DNA of 50,127 nt from Gammaproteobacteria bacterium (GTDB lineage Bacteria; Pseudomonadota; Gammaproteobacteria; Pseudomonadales; Pseudohongiellaceae), in NCBI GenBank assembly GCA_009844085.1, contig VYCF01000008.1, forward strand, positions 1 to 50,127, given 5' to 3'. The stretch's first letter is position 1. Each line of letters opens with the position of its first letter. The notes below the pieces were generated by a model. The model saw only the letters and a list, made by a program, of their open reading frames with translations. It searched no databases and had not been told where the DNA came from. Position numbers and translations under genes: made by a program. This document shows positions 36,074 to 47,417 of this stretch, in pieces.

Positions 36074-36934
36074 CTATACCGCTGCCGCGCCGGCGGCGAT
36101 TTCGGACAACTCCTGGGTAATGGCTGCCTGGCGTTCCTTGTTGTACGCCAGTTCCAGTTCATCCATGAGATCGCCCGCGTTTTCCGAGGCGTTCTTCATG
36201 GCAATCATTCGCGCCGCCTGTTCGCAGGCAATGTTTTCAACGACCGACTGGTACACCTGGGACTCGATGTAGCGCAGCAACAGGCCGTCGAGCAACTCCT
36301 GGGCGTCGGGCTCGTAGAGATAGTCCCAATGGTGCTTGAGATACTCGTCTTCGGCCGGCAACAGCGGCAGCAATTGCACTACGCCGGGCCGATGGATCAT
36401 CGTGTTGACGAACTCGTTGCTGATGATGAACAACTTGTCGATCTCGCCCTTGTCGAACTTGTCGAGCACGACCTTGACCGCGCCGATGACGTCGGCCACT
36501 TCCGGCTGGTCGCCGAGATGGCGCACCGCCGCGACCACGTTGCCGCCGTACTTGTTGAAGAAAGTCGCCGCTCGCGCGCCGATGGTGCAGACATCGATCT
36601 CGATGTTCCGTTCGTGCCATTCCTGCATCGAAGCCACGGTTGTCTTGAAAGCGTTGATGTTCAGGCCGCCGCAAAGGCCGCGGTCGGTCGACACGACGAT
36701 ATAGGCGACCCGCTTGACTTCGCGGTTCTCGAAGTAGCCGTGGCGGTATTCCGAGGACGAAGTGGCGATATGGCCGATCATCTCGCGGATGTGCCTGGCG
36801 TAGGGCTTGCCAAGGCGCATGCGTTCCTGGGCCTTCCGCATCTTGCTCGCGGAAACCATTTCCATCGCCTTGGTGATCTTTTGCGTGTTCCTGATGCTCG
36901 AGATCTTGTTGCGTATTTCCTTGCCTCGCGCCAT
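36074..36934 (-). CDS. atpG: ATP synthase F1 gamma subunit
   Basis: The 286-residue rotor subunit starts [20 protein letters not shown] and ends with the conserved [20 protein letters not shown] helix. The helical core contains [16 protein letters not shown] and the C-terminal [20 protein letters not shown]. It turns inside the alpha3beta3 ring and joins epsilon and the c-ring. It lies 41 bases upstream of atpD and 38 bases downstream of atpA. Confidence 0.97.
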   Translation of the reverse strand: MARGKEIRNKISSIRNTQKITKAMEMVSASKMRKAQERMRLGKPYARHIREMIGHIATSSSEYRHGYFENREVKRVAYIVVSTDRGLCGGLNINAFKTTVASMQEWHERNIEIDVCTIGARAATFFNKYGGNVVAAVRHLGDQPEVADVIGAVKVVLDKFDKGEIDKLFIISNEFVNTMIHRPGVVQLLPLLPAEDEYLKHHWDYLYEPDAQELLDGLLLRYIESQVYQSVVENIACEQAARMIAMKNASENAGDLMDELELAYNKERQAAITQELSEIAAGAAAV

Positions 36935-36972
36935 CGCTTAAATCGCCTCTTTCAACTCGTTCCGGCTGCCGC

Positions 36973-38517
36973 CTACCAGGTCTGCGTGGCCTTGAACTGC
37001 TCGATCGCCGCCTTGAACTTGCCTTCGATTTCGTCGTCGAAATCCCCGGTGGCGTTGATGTGGGCAAGCAGTTCCTCGTGTTCGCTGTTCATGTAGGACA
37101 ACAGGGCGCTTTCGAAATCGAGCACCTTGTTCAATGGAACGTCCTTCAGGAAGCCCTCGTTGGCGGCAAACAGGGAAACGCCCATTTCCGCGATCGAAAG
37201 CGGTGCATATTGCTTCTGTTTCATCAACTCGGTGACGCGCTGGCCGTGTTCGAGGCGCGCGCGGGTGTCGTCGTCGAGATCCGAGGCGAAAGCCGCGAAA
37301 GCCGCAAGTTCGCGATATTGCGCGAGCGAGATGCGGATGCCGCCGCCGAGTTTCTTGATGATCTTCGTCTGGGCCGCACCCCCCACCCTGGAAACCGAGA
37401 TGCCCGGATTCATCGCCGGGCGGATGCCCGAGTTGAACAGGTCGGTCTCGAGAAAGATCTGGCCGTCGGTAATCGAGATCACGTTGGTCGGAACGAATGC
37501 GGAAATGTCGCCGGCCTGGGTTTCGATGATCGGCAAAGCGGTCAGGGAGCCCGTGGTTCCCTTCACTTCGCCGCTGGTGAATTTTTCGACGTATTCGGGG
37601 TTGACCCGCGCGGCCCGTTCGAGCAGGCGCGAATGCAGGTAAAACACGTCGCCGGGATAGGCTTCGCGGCCCGGCGGACGGCGCAGCAGCAGGGAAATCT
37701 GCCGGTACGCCCAGGCCTGCTTGGTCAGATCGTCATAGATGATCAGGGCGTCCTGGCCGCGGTCGCGGTAATACTCGCCCATGGTGCAGCCGGAATATGG
37801 GGCGATGTATTGCATCGCCGCCGGGTCGGATGCGCTGGCGGAAACGACCGTGGTGTATTCCATCGCGCCGTGTTCTTCCAGCTTGTGCACGACGTTGGCG
37901 ATGGAGGAGGCTTTCTGTCCCACCGCGACGTAGATGCATTTCAGATCCTTGCCCTTCTGGTTGATGATGGTGTCGATGGCGACGGCGGTCTTGCCGACTT
38001 CGCGGTCGCCGATTATGAGCTCCCGCTGGCCGCGGCCGATCGGCGTCATGGAGTCGATGGACTTGAGGCCGGTCTGCACCGGCTGCCCTACCGACTGCCT
38101 GGCGATTACGCCCGGCGCGACTTTTTCGATCGCATCGGTCATGGCGGCGCCGATCGGACCCTTGCCGTCCACCGGCCGGCCGAGGGCGTCCACGACGCGG
38201 CCTTCGAGTTCAGGACCCACCGGCACTTCGAGAATGCGGCCGGTGCAGCGGCAGCTTTGTCCTTCCCTGAGTTCCAGATAGTCGCCGAGCACCACGGCGC
38301 CGACGGAGTCGCGCTCGAGATTGAGCGCTATTCCGAAAATGCCGCCATCGAACTCGATCATCTCGCCATACATGACCTCGGTCAGGCCATGGATGCGGAT
38401 GATGCCGTCGAGCACGCTGACGATGGTGCCTTCGTTGCGGGCCTGCACCGCGGTATCGAGACTTTCGATCCGCTGCTTGATGATTTCACTGATTTCCGCG
38501 GGATTCAGTTGTTGCAT
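36973..38517 (-). CDS. atpA: ATP synthase F1 alpha subunit (variant Walker A)
   Basis: The 514-residue non-catalytic nucleotide-binding subunit has the usual start ([20 protein letters not shown]), the [20 protein letters not shown] block, the [18 protein letters not shown] segment ([20 protein letters not shown]) and [20 protein letters not shown]. The phosphate loop reads GDREVGKT (residues 170-177), whereas the almost invariant bacterial form is GDRQTGKT. Gln and Thr are replaced by Glu173 and Val174, with the Gly-Lys-Thr core kept. The DNA codons (GAA, GTC) are unambiguous in this sequence. The effect on the regulatory nucleotide site is unknown. Everything else is typical. Confidence 0.97.
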   Translation of the reverse strand: MQQLNPAEISEIIKQRIESLDTAVQARNEGTIVSVLDGIIRIHGLTEVMYGEMIEFDGGIFGIALNLERDSVGAVVLGDYLELREGQSCRCTGRILEVPVGPELEGRVVDALGRPVDGKGPIGAAMTDAIEKVAPGVIARQSVGQPVQTGLKSIDSMTPIGRGQRELIIGDREVGKTAVAIDTIINQKGKDLKCIYVAVGQKASSIANVVHKLEEHGAMEYTTVVSASASDPAAMQYIAPYSGCTMGEYYRDRGQDALIIYDDLTKQAWAYRQISLLLRRPPGREAYPGDVFYLHSRLLERAARVNPEYVEKFTSGEVKGTTGSLTALPIIETQAGDISAFVPTNVISITDGQIFLETDLFNSGIRPAMNPGISVSRVGGAAQTKIIKKLGGGIRISLAQYRELAAFAAFASDLDDDTRARLEHGQRVTELMKQKQYAPLSIAEMGVSLFAANEGFLKDVPLNKVLDFESALLSYMNSEHEELLAHINATGDFDDEIEGKFKAAIEQFKATQTW

Positions 38518-38542
38518 GTTCGTTTCCTGATTACTTGAGCGT

Positions 38543-39079
38543 TCACGCGTTCATGTTTTGGGCCAGTTTGGCCAGCTTGCCCCGGATGGAACTGTCAATG
38601 ACCTGGTCGCCGGCCCGGATCACGGCGCCCCCGATCAATGCTGGATCCACGCTGGCGCTCAGCCTGATATCGCGTTGCAAGCGCGCTTTCAACGCGCTTT
38701 CCAGATCGTTCGCCGCGCCTTCGCTTACCGGAAAGGCGGTGATGAACTCCACGTCCACCGATCTTTCCTGGTCGGCCTTGAGCTCGTCGAACAGAATGCT
38801 GATCTGCGGCAGCAACAGCAGCCGCTTGTTTTCCGCGAGCAGGCTGACGAGGTTGCGGGTCTGTCCGTTCAATTCCCCATCGCAAATACCGTGAAACACG
38901 GCCGCGACCTGTTGCCAGGAGCGGCCCGGGTCGGTCAGCGCCGAATGCACGGCCGGCTGCCCGGCTACCGCCGCCGCCACGCCGAGCATGCGCGACCAAT
39001 CGCCGAGCGCGTCGGCCTCGCGAGCGGCTTCGAATGCCGCCTTCGCGTAGGGCCGGGCCAGGGTTACGGGATCAGCCAT
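38543..39079 (-). CDS. atpH: ATP synthase F1 delta subunit
   Basis: The 178-residue peripheral-stalk subunit begins [20 protein letters not shown], has the helical N-terminal domain, [20 protein letters not shown], and the C-terminal signature [20 protein letters not shown] with [12 protein letters not shown]. It connects subunit b to the top of the alpha3beta3 head. It lies 9 bases downstream of atpF and 25 bases upstream of atpA. Confidence 0.97.
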   Translation of the reverse strand: MADPVTLARPYAKAAFEAAREADALGDWSRMLGVAAAVAGQPAVHSALTDPGRSWQQVAAVFHGICDGELNGQTRNLVSLLAENKRLLLLPQISILFDELKADQERSVDVEFITAFPVSEGAANDLESALKARLQRDIRLSASVDPALIGGAVIRAGDQVIDSSIRGKLAKLAQNMNA

Positions 39080-39088
39080 GAGTGCGCC

Positions 39089-39559
39089 TTACAGCTCCCC
39101 AGCGAGTTGCGAGAGCATTTCTTCGTTGGCCGCCTGGTCCACCTCGCGTCCGAGAATCTTCTCCGCGCCGGCGATGGCGATAACGGAAACCTGGGCGCGC
39201 AATTCTTCCCTGGCGCGATTGGCCTCCTGCTCGATCTCGGCCTGGGCCGCGGTCATGACGCGCTCGGCTTCGACCTGCGCCTGTTGCTTGGCCTCGTCGA
39301 TGATCTGGGTAGCGCGCCGGTTCGCCTGGTCGATGATGCCGGCGGCGGAAGTTTTCGCCTCGTCCAGTTGCTGCTCGGACTCGCGGTTCGCGCTTTCGAG
39401 CTTAAGCTCCGCCTGGGCGGCCGCCTCGAGCCCATCGGCGATGGTCCGCTTGCGCTCATCGAGAATGTTGGCGAACAGGGGCCAGACGTATCGATGGCAG
39501 AACCAGACAAAGATCGCGAAAGCGATCGACTGTCCAATGATGGTCAGGTTTATGTCCAC
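39089..39559 (-). CDS. atpF: ATP synthase Fo b subunit
   Basis: The 156-residue peripheral-stalk subunit has one N-terminal membrane helix (about residues 4-26, [20 protein letters not shown]) followed by a long charged, Ala/Glu-rich helix that would form the b2 coiled coil (residues 30-140). The length and the [19 protein letters not shown] block after the membrane helix are typical. Only one b gene is seen, as in other gammaproteobacteria. Confidence 0.96.
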   Translation of the reverse strand: MDINLTIIGQSIAFAIFVWFCHRYVWPLFANILDERKRTIADGLEAAAQAELKLESANRESEQQLDEAKTSAAGIIDQANRRATQIIDEAKQQAQVEAERVMTAAQAEIEQEANRAREELRAQVSVIAIAGAEKILGREVDQAANEEMLSQLAGEL

Positions 39560-39586
39560 TTCAGACTCCTGCGGGCAGGACTATTA

Positions 39587-39874
<288 letters not shown>

Positions 39875-39888
39875 TCAGTGTTGAAAAC

Positions 39889-41135
<1,247 letters not shown>

Positions 41136-41175
41136 GTTAAGACACTATCGGGTGGCTACCGCCAGGGCAGGCGCA

Positions 41176-41204
41176 TTATAGGGAGATTGCAGGTGCTTAT
41201 CAAC
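41176..41204 (-). promoter_or_regulatory. sigma70-type promoter of the atp operon
   Basis: On the minus strand TTGATA (41204-41199) and TATAAT (41181-41176) are separated by exactly 17 bases. The -10 is perfect and the -35 matches five of six. Transcription would start near 41169, about 35 bases before the atpI GTG. This should drive the nine atp genes and perhaps glmU-glmS. Confidence 0.8.
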
Positions 41205-41208
41205 ACGG

Positions 41209-41332
41209 TTTCGATCCGTCGCCGTCGGGTGGCGGAGGGTTCAGCGGACGCCGTGAATACATCCCTGTAGGCTTCGGGCTCGGCATCCTGCCTCGCACGC
41301 CCGCTGAACCCTCCGCCACCCGACGGCGACTC
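41209..41332. repeat. dispersed intergenic repeat with a perfect 30-bp stem
   Basis: Bases 41219-41248 are exactly complementary to 41301-41330, and two further pairs follow after one A/C mismatch, so a very stable hairpin with a loop of about 46-52 bases can form. The outer part (TCGATCCGTCGCCG) and the inner core (CAGCGGACGCCGTGAATACA, continuing CATCCCTG) recur at the right end of the window. It lies between the parB stop and the atp promoter, where it may block read-through from parAB, although no T-run follows. It resembles the short palindromic repeats scattered between genes in many gammaproteobacteria (recall, not checked). Confidence 0.85.
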
Positions 41333-41362
41333 GCTCTGTGCGAGACTGACGAATCAAAATTC

Positions 41363-42241
41363 CTACTTGATGTGGGAGAGGATCCCTTCGAGTTCGGTTA
41401 CGTTGTTGTAGTTGATTACTAGTTTGCCTTTGCCTTTGGCGGTGTGTTGGATGGAAACTTTGGAGCCGAGGGTTTCGGATAGGGATTCTTGCAGGCGAAG
41501 AATGTCTGGGTCTCGTTCGCGGGTGGTTGGCGTGGCGTCTGCCCGGGATTGGTGGCGGCGGACGAGGTCTTCGGTCTGGCGCACGGATAGTTGCTTGCGG
41601 GCGACTTGCCGGGCTAGTTTTGGCTGGTCGGGGCCGGAGACGCCGAGCAATGCGCGGGCGTGGCCCATTTCGAGTTCGCCTTTTTCGAGCATTGCGCGCA
41701 CGTCGGGCTCGAGGCCCAGCAGGCGCAGCAGGTTGGCGACGGACTCGCGGGACTTGCCGACTTCCTTCGCGACTTCCTGCTGGGTAAAGCCGAATTCTTC
41801 CTGCAGGCGTTGCAGGGCCGCGGCCTGTTCGATCGGGTTCAGGTCCTCGCGCTGGATGTTCTCGATCAGGGACATGCTGACGACATCCCGGTCCGAGGCC
41901 GACTTGACGAGCGCGGGGATGGCTTTCAGGCCGCTGAGCTGGCATGCGCGCCAGCGTCGTTCGCCGGCGATCAGTTCAAAGCGCCCCTGCCCGATTTCGC
42001 GTACGACGACCGGTTGCATCACGCCCTGCTGGTGGATCGACTGCGCGAGTTCTTCCAGCGCCTGGGCCCGCATGTCCTGCCGCGGCTGGAATTTGCCCGG
42101 CCGGATCAGATCGATGGGGATTTCGCGAAGTTCTCCTTCCTGCGCCGGCGCGGCCGGCCCGTCTTCCATCAGCGCCGACATGGATTCCTTGTCGCGGCTT
42201 CCCAGCAGCGCTTCCAGCCCCTTGCCCAGTTTCCTCGACAT
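41363..42241 (-). CDS. parB: chromosome partitioning protein ParB
   Basis: The 292-residue CTP-dependent clamp loads at parS sites and spreads on DNA to segregate the origin region. The N-terminal domain has IDLIRPGKFQPRQDM, the CTP-site blocks HQQGVMQPVVVREIG and ELIAGERRWRACQLSGL (with the GERRW motif), and LIENIQREDLNPIEQAAALQ. The HTH domain (EFGFTQQEVAKEVGKSRESV) follows, and the C-terminal dimerisation end is VSIQHTAKGKGKLVINYNN. The start MSRKLGKGLEALLG is the typical ParA-contacting N-terminus. It lies 20 bases after parA. Confidence 0.97.
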   Translation of the reverse strand: MSRKLGKGLEALLGSRDKESMSALMEDGPAAPAQEGELREIPIDLIRPGKFQPRQDMRAQALEELAQSIHQQGVMQPVVVREIGQGRFELIAGERRWRACQLSGLKAIPALVKSASDRDVVSMSLIENIQREDLNPIEQAAALQRLQEEFGFTQQEVAKEVGKSRESVANLLRLLGLEPDVRAMLEKGELEMGHARALLGVSGPDQPKLARQVARKQLSVRQTEDLVRRHQSRADATPTTRERDPDILRLQESLSETLGSKVSIQHTAKGKGKLVINYNNVTELEGILSHIK

Positions 42242-42261
42242 CGTCTATTTCGCCTTCTTTC

Positions 42262-43047
42262 TTACGTGGCGCCGACCGCGGCCCGGTCGCGCCGGCGCAG
42301 CAATTCCCCCGCCAGCGCCAGATAGGCTATCGCGCCCTTCGACCGGTGCTCATAACTGAGCGCGGCCTTGCCGAAACTCGGCGCCTCCGCCAACTTGACG
42401 TTGCGCGGAACGACGGTCCGGTACACCGCGTTGCCGAAGAACCGGAACAGTTGCGCGTTCACTTCGGCGGTCAGCTTGTTGCGGGAATCGTACATGGTGC
42501 GCACGATCCCTTCGATCTTCAGATTCGGATTCGATCTCGACCTGATTGCCTCGATGGTTTCCACCAGCGCCGACAGGCCTTCCAGCGCATAGTACTCGCA
42601 CTGCAGGGGTATCACCAGACCGTCGGCCGCGGTCAGGGCGTTGATCGTCAGGATGTTCAGCGAGGGTGGGCAATCGATGATGATGAAGTCGTAGGCGTCG
42701 CGCACAGGCGTCAGCAGTTCCCGCAGGCGAACGTCAAGACGGCCGTTCTCCATGAGCCAGATTTCTGCGGCGACCAGGTCGCCGTTTGCCGGCAACAGGT
42801 CGAATCCGTCGTCCACTTCCTTCACGAGCGCCCGGTCGAAGTCGGTCTCGCCCATCAGCAATTCGCAGACCGTGCTCTCCAGTCCGTACTTGGCCACGCC
42901 GCAACCCATGGTGGCGTTGCCCTGGGGATCGATGTCGATCAGCAGCACCGAATTGCGCGTTGCGCTCAGCGAGGCCGCGAGATTGACCGCGGTGGTGGTC
43001 TTTCCCACGCCGCCTTTCTGGTTGGCTATGGCCAGGATGGCGCCCAT
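42262..43047 (-). CDS. parA: chromosome partitioning ATPase ParA (Soj)
   Basis: I placed the start at the ATG at 43047, giving MGAILAIANQKGGVGKTTTA and 261 residues, the usual length. The open frame runs to 43602 but only over rsmG. The deviant Walker A KGGVGKTTT is at about residues 11-19 and Walker B is DFIIIDCPPSL. PLQCEYYALEGLSALVETIE is also typical. It lacks the N-terminal HTH of plasmid ParA proteins, as expected for a chromosomal Soj-type protein. The gene lies 44 bases after rsmG and directly before parB. Confidence 0.97.
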   Translation of the reverse strand: MGAILAIANQKGGVGKTTTAVNLAASLSATRNSVLLIDIDPQGNATMGCGVAKYGLESTVCELLMGETDFDRALVKEVDDGFDLLPANGDLVAAEIWLMENGRLDVRLRELLTPVRDAYDFIIIDCPPSLNILTINALTAADGLVIPLQCEYYALEGLSALVETIEAIRSRSNPNLKIEGIVRTMYDSRNKLTAEVNAQLFRFFGNAVYRTVVPRNVKLAEAPSFGKAALSYEHRSKGAIAYLALAGELLRRRDRAAVGAT

Positions 43048-43091
43048 TGCAGATCGTTTCCATTTGCGGGCGAGGCATGCCCCGCCCTCAG

Positions 43092-43748
43092 TCATTTCGT
43101 TGCGATCCCGACTACGTGGCGGTTCGACGCGCCGGGCACATGTACGCGCTCCATGAAATCCACTGTGAAAGGGTCCGGCAGCCGGGCCAGTTCCGAGCCG
43201 GGATGACGCCCTTTCATCGCCAGCAGTGTAGCGCCCCGGGACAATATATGCTGCGTTTTCACGGCGCACTCCGCAAGTGTGGCCAGAGCGCGGCAGATGA
43301 CGAGGTCCGCCGGACCGCCGTAATCCTCGATCCGGCAATGTTCGACGCTGACGTTTGTCAGATCCAGGTCCAGTTTTGCCTGGAACAGGAAGCGCGCCTT
43401 CTTGCCGTTGCTGTCCACGAGCACGAAATGCTTGCCGGGAAACAGCACCGCCAATGGAATCCCCGGCAAACCCGCCCCGCTGCCGGCGTCGACTATGGTC
43501 TCGCCGCCAATCCGGGATGCGACCGAAAGGCTGTCGAGCACGTGTCTGTCCAGCATCTCGCTGATGCCGGAGACGCCGGAAAGGCTGAAGCGCTTGTTCC
43601 ATTTGTCCAGCAACCGCAGATATTCGAGCAACTTGTCGGCGCCGGCCTCGGTCAATGGCGCGTTCATGGCTTGCGCGCCCGCCAGCAGTCTGGCGCGCAG
43701 GCCTGCCGTGCCCGCCTTGTTCTTTCCGCCGCCGGATTTCGCGCTCAA
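43092..43748 (-). CDS. rsmG: 16S rRNA (guanine-N7) methyltransferase RsmG
   Basis: The 218-residue enzyme methylates G527 of 16S rRNA. The family pattern is clear: [26 protein letters not shown], the SAM motif [35 protein letters not shown], and [14 protein letters not shown]. The ATG overlaps the mnmG stop by four bases (ATGA), the usual gidA-gidB coupling. The N-terminal 20 residues are low-complexity and could be trimmed if a later Met is used. Confidence 0.96.
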   Translation of the reverse strand: MSAKSGGGKNKAGTAGLRARLLAGAQAMNAPLTEAGADKLLEYLRLLDKWNKRFSLSGVSGISEMLDRHVLDSLSVASRIGGETIVDAGSGAGLPGIPLAVLFPGKHFVLVDSNGKKARFLFQAKLDLDLTNVSVEHCRIEDYGGPADLVICRALATLAECAVKTQHILSRGATLLAMKGRHPGSELARLPDPFTVDFMERVHVPGASNRHVVGIATK

Positions 43749-45652
43749 CTGGCCTTGCGCCGAATGGTCCGATGTTTTTTCAGATACACCAGGATGAGAG
43801 AAAGCGCCGCCGGCGTCATTCCGGGAATGCGCGCGGCGCGGCCGAGGTTTTCGGGCCTGGCCTCGGACAGCTTCTGCTTGAGTTCGTTGGACAGGCCGGA
43901 CATGCCCGCGTAATCGAGATCCGCGGGAAGCGCGGTGTCTTCCTGCTCGCGCAGCCGTTCGATCTCGTCTTGCTGCCGATCGATATATCCCCGGTACTTG
44001 ACCTGGATTTCGATCTGTTCCGCGACCTGCTCTTCGAGCCGCGAAGCGGTTGCGGGCGGACTCTCGGGCTCAGCCAGATCCATCAGTTTTCCGTAATCCA
44101 GTTCCGGCCGCGCGAGCAGTTCCGCCAGGCTCTGCTCACGCGAAAGCGGGCGCTCGAGCGCCTGGCCGAGGCGGCGGGCGGCATCGCTGGTGGGGTGTAT
44201 CCTGGTCTCGCGCAAACGTTGGAGTTCAGTTTCCACCCCCTCCCGCTTTTCGTTGAAGAAACGCCAGCGCGCATCGTCGACCAGGTTCAGCTCGCGCCCG
44301 ATCGGCGTCAGCCGCATGTCGGCATTGTCCTCGCGCAAGCTGAGGCGATATTCGGCCCGGCTGGTGAACATGCGATAGGGTTCGTTCGCGCCCAGCCGGA
44401 TCAGATCGTCGACCAGCACGCCGATGTAGGCCTGGTCGCGCCGCGGACACCAGTAATCCTTGCCGGCAACCGCCCGGGCGGCATTGAGTCCCGCGAGCAG
44501 GCCCTGGGCCGCGGCTTCTTCGTAGCCGGTCGTACCGTTGATCTGTCCGGCGAGATATAGCCCGGGAACGAACTTGCTCTCCAGCGAATAATGCAGATCC
44601 CGCGGGTCGAAGAAATCGTATTCGATGGCATAGCCGGGTCTGGTGACATGGGCGTTCTCGAATCCGCGTATGCGCCGCACCATTTCCACCTGCGCGTCGA
44701 AAGGCAGGCTGGTGGAAATGCCGTTCGGATAGATTTCGGCGACATCGAGGCCTTCCGGCTCGACGAATATCTGATGCGAGGTCTTGTCGGCGAAGCGCAT
44801 CACCTTGTCTTCGATCGACGGGCAATAGCGCGGTCCCGCACCTTCGATGACGCCGGTATACATCGGCGACCGGTCCAGCGCGCCGCGGATGATCTCGTGG
44901 CATTCCTCGTTGGTCGCGGTGATGTGGCAATGCACCTGGCGCGGATGTTCGGACCTGCATCCGAGGAATGACATGGCCGGCGCCGGCTCGTCGCCTTCCT
45001 GCGCTTCCATCACGGAGAAATCCAGGCTTTTGGCGTCTAGCCGCGGCGGGGTGCCGGTTTTCAGCCGTTCGACCCGGAACGGCAGTTCGCGCAGACGCCG
45101 GGCGAGCGCAAGCGCCGGTGGATCCCCGGCGCGTCCGCCCGCACTGTTTTCCAGGCCCACGTGGATGCGGCCGGCGAGAAAAGTTCCCGTGGTCAGCACC
45201 ACCGCCCGCGCCCGAATCTCGATGCCGAGCCCGGTTACCACGCCGGCTACGCGATCGCCCTCCATGATGAGGTCGTCGACGGATTGCTGCAGCAGGGAGA
45301 GGCCCGGCTGATTCTCGACGATGCGGCGGGTCGCGGCGCGATACAGCGCCCGGTCGGCCTGGGCCCGGGTCGCCCGAACCGCGGCGCCCTTGCTTGCGTT
45401 GAGCACGCGGAAATGGATGCCGGCCCGATCCACGGCAAGCGCCATGGCGCCGCCGAGCGCGTCGATTTCCCGCACGAGGTGGCTCTTGCCGATACCGCCG
45501 ACTGCCGGGTTGCACGACATCTGCCCGATGGTTTCAATGTTGTGGGTGACCAGCAGCGTACTGGCGCCTTGCCGCGCCGAAGCCAGGGCGGCCTCGGTCC
45601 CGGCATGTCCACCGCCGATCACGATTACATCGAAATTGTCGCCGTAACACAT
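43745..45652 (-). CDS. mnmG: tRNA uridine 5-carboxymethylaminomethyl modification enzyme MnmG (GidA)
   Basis: This 635-residue FAD and NADH enzyme works with MnmE to place the cmnm5 group on U34 of several tRNAs. It has the FAD motif [17 protein letters not shown] at the N-terminus, the conserved [20 protein letters not shown], the Cys-rich block [61 protein letters not shown], and the C-terminal MnmE-binding helices ending [19 protein letters not shown]. Its start lies just after an AT-rich region with a perfect -10 element, so it may have its own promoter in addition to read-through from mnmE. Confidence 0.98.
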   Translation of the reverse strand: MCYGDNFDVIVIGGGHAGTEAALASARQGASTLLVTHNIETIGQMSCNPAVGGIGKSHLVREIDALGGAMALAVDRAGIHFRVLNASKGAAVRATRAQADRALYRAATRRIVENQPGLSLLQQSVDDLIMEGDRVAGVVTGLGIEIRARAVVLTTGTFLAGRIHVGLENSAGGRAGDPPALALARRLRELPFRVERLKTGTPPRLDAKSLDFSVMEAQEGDEPAPAMSFLGCRSEHPRQVHCHITATNEECHEIIRGALDRSPMYTGVIEGAGPRYCPSIEDKVMRFADKTSHQIFVEPEGLDVAEIYPNGISTSLPFDAQVEMVRRIRGFENAHVTRPGYAIEYDFFDPRDLHYSLESKFVPGLYLAGQINGTTGYEEAAAQGLLAGLNAARAVAGKDYWCPRRDQAYIGVLVDDLIRLGANEPYRMFTSRAEYRLSLREDNADMRLTPIGRELNLVDDARWRFFNEKREGVETELQRLRETRIHPTSDAARRLGQALERPLSREQSLAELLARPELDYGKLMDLAEPESPPATASRLEEQVAEQIEIQVKYRGYIDRQQDEIERLREQEDTALPADLDYAGMSGLSNELKQKLSEARPENLGRAARIPGMTPAALSLILVYLKKHRTIRRKAS

Positions 45653-45953
45653 GGATTCAGACTCGAATTCAACAGACGGCGAATTATAACTGCTATGAAA
45701 TTATGTATATATGTATAACAAGAATATTAAATCAGTAGCAGTAGTAGCAGGGAACCGTCCGCCCTGTTGATACCAGGATTTTACCTCCGCTATTCAAGGA
45801 CTTGTGCGATGCAAAACCCGGTGTGCGAGATGGGGTTTCCCTCGTTGCAAGCCATGGAGCGAATGGGGACAACTCGAATTCGGCTCGCGGGTTCGAATTT
45901 GATCCCAAGCTTTTCCCGGCCCGGCCCGGGTTTATCAACAGGAATCGAGCAGC
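45653..45953. other. intergenic region between mnmE and mnmG with AT-rich tract
   Basis: No gene is seen in these 301 bases. Positions 45683-45732 are strikingly AT-rich compared with the surroundings (TATATA and ATGTAT repeats). A near-consensus DnaA box TTATCAACA lies at 45932-45940 (one mismatch from TTATCCACA). A second weaker match, on the minus strand, is at 45710-45718 (TTATACATA, one mismatch from TTATNCACA). A 10-base direct repeat ACTCGAATTC occurs at 45661 and 45872. In enterobacteria the origin lies next to mnmG, but the rpmH side is the usual place in other gammaproteobacteria. Confidence 0.5.
45683..45688 (-). promoter_or_regulatory. candidate -10 element of an mnmG promoter
   Basis: A perfect TATAAT on the minus strand is preceded by an AT-rich tract that could act as an UP-like element, but the expected -35 position holds no good match. 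The predicted start would be about 25 bases before the mnmG ATG. Confidence 0.4.
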
Positions 45954-47363
45954 TTACTTCCCTATGCAGAACTTGCTGAATATCTCCCCGAGCAGATCGT
46001 CGCTGGTGACTTCGCCGGTGATACGGCCGAGAGCCGCCTGGGCGAGCCGCAAGTCCTCGGCGATCAATTCCAGGGCCGCCTGCGCCGTCAACTTGTCCAT
46101 TGCCGACTGGCATTGCCACCGGGCTTCGTCGAGCGCTTCGAGATGCCGCGCCCGGGCCACAAACGCGTCTTCGCCGCCTTCGTAGGCGACAAAACGCTTC
46201 AAATGCGCCGCGAGCAATTCAATGCCCGAGCCGTCTTTGGCGCTGATGCGGATCACCGGAAGCTCAATGTCCTCCAGGCAGGCCTGCTCCGCGGCAGGTG
46301 GTATAGGCAACAGATCGATCTTGTTCAAAACGATGCAGGTACGCCGCAGCAATTCTGCCCGGTCTTCCTCGTCTTCCAGGAAATCCTCAAGTGGCTCAAG
46401 TACATGGAGCAACTCGTCCGCGCCGAGACCTCGGGCGCAGTCGGGGAAAAGGCTGGCGTCGACCACGAGCAGGATGACGTCGGCGCCGTCGATGGCGTCC
46501 CTGGCGCGCCTGACGCCTTCCCGCTCGATCACATCGGCGCTGCGGCGCAGGCCTGCGGTATCGATGAGCTGCAAGGGAAGATCGTCAAGCAGAATACGCT
46601 GGGAAAGCACGTCCCGGGTAGTGCCGGGGATTTCGGTAACGATGGCGGTCTGTTGCCCGGAAAGGCGGTTCATCAGGCTGGATTTGCCCGCGTTCGGCAG
46701 GCCCGCGAGCACGGCGCTGATGCCCTGGTTCAACAAGGCGCCTTGCCGGCTTCGTTCGCGAATCCGGTCCAGGCGCTCCAGCAAGTCCGCAAGGCTTTGC
46801 CGCAACTGCTCCACTTGCAGCACTTCGATGTCGCTGTCGGAGAAGTCGATCGCGCTTTCAACGAGCACGCGCTGTTGTGTAAGTAATGCTGTAATAGATT
46901 GAATTCTTTGGGAAAACTCACCAGTCAGCGTGCGCAGGGCGGATCTTGCCGCCTGCCGGGAATCGGCATCGATCAGGTCCGCGATAGCCTCGGCCTGGGC
47001 CAGATCGATCTTGCCGTTGAGAAACGCGCGTTCGGAAAACTCGCCCGGACGCGCCTGTCTTGCGCCTAGCGCAATCACGCGCTCGCGCAGCGATTCGAGC
47101 ACGACGCGCCCGCCGTGACCTTGCAATTCGAGCACGTCTTCACCGGTAAAGGAATTCGGCGCCGGGAAAAACAAGGCGATGCCGCGGTCGAGAATTTCGC
47201 CGTCTTCGCCATGAAAGTCGCAAAAAAGCGCCTTGCGCGGTTCCGGCTCGACGCAGACCAGGTCCCTGGCCATGCCGGCGAGAGCCTTGCCCGATATGCG
47301 CAACACGCCGATGCTGCCGCGCCCGGGCGCGGTCGCTATGGCGCAGATCGTGTCGTTACTCAT
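45954..47363 (-). CDS. mnmE: tRNA modification GTPase MnmE (TrmE)
   Basis: The 469-residue GTPase partners MnmG in tRNA U34 modification. The N-terminal folate-binding domain starts with DTICAIATAPGRGSIGVLRI and includes PGEFSERAFLNGKIDLAQAE. The G domain inside the helical region has GLPNAGKSSLMNRL, IPGTTRDVLSQ, DTAGLRRSADVIEREGVRRA and NKID. The protein ends with FCIGK, whose Cys is the conserved C-terminal residue. Length and motifs are complete. The gene lies 54 bases after yidC on the same strand. Confidence 0.98.
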   Translation of the reverse strand: MSNDTICAIATAPGRGSIGVLRISGKALAGMARDLVCVEPEPRKALFCDFHGEDGEILDRGIALFFPAPNSFTGEDVLELQGHGGRVVLESLRERVIALGARQARPGEFSERAFLNGKIDLAQAEAIADLIDADSRQAARSALRTLTGEFSQRIQSITALLTQQRVLVESAIDFSDSDIEVLQVEQLRQSLADLLERLDRIRERSRQGALLNQGISAVLAGLPNAGKSSLMNRLSGQQTAIVTEIPGTTRDVLSQRILLDDLPLQLIDTAGLRRSADVIEREGVRRARDAIDGADVILLVVDASLFPDCARGLGADELLHVLEPLEDFLEDEEDRAELLRRTCIVLNKIDLLPIPPAAEQACLEDIELPVIRISAKDGSGIELLAAHLKRFVAYEGGEDAFVARARHLEALDEARWQCQSAMDKLTAQAALELIAEDLRLAQAALGRITGEVTSDDLLGEIFSKFCIGK

Positions 47364-47417
47364 GTTTGTGTCCGGCCGCAGGCGTCTTGTTATTGGCCGC
47401 AGGCGCTGGTCGCCGGA

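Noticed and set aside
38881..38910. Possible parS-like palindrome near GTGAAACAC, and other CACGTG cores (8176, 5420, 43540)
   Set aside because: None matches both arms of the parS consensus GTTNCACGTGNAAC; no parS site was found in the window by eye.
41198..41206. TTATCAACA, one mismatch from a DnaA box
   Set aside because: It is explained as the complement of the -35 element of the strong atp promoter, and no other boxes lie nearby.
43048..43602. Longer N-terminus for ParA
   Set aside because: It overlaps rsmG; ParA homologues begin a few residues before the Walker A motif.
45732..45938. 68-codon minus-strand frame between mnmE and mnmG
   Set aside because: No ribosome binding site or recognisable protein pattern; probably not coding.
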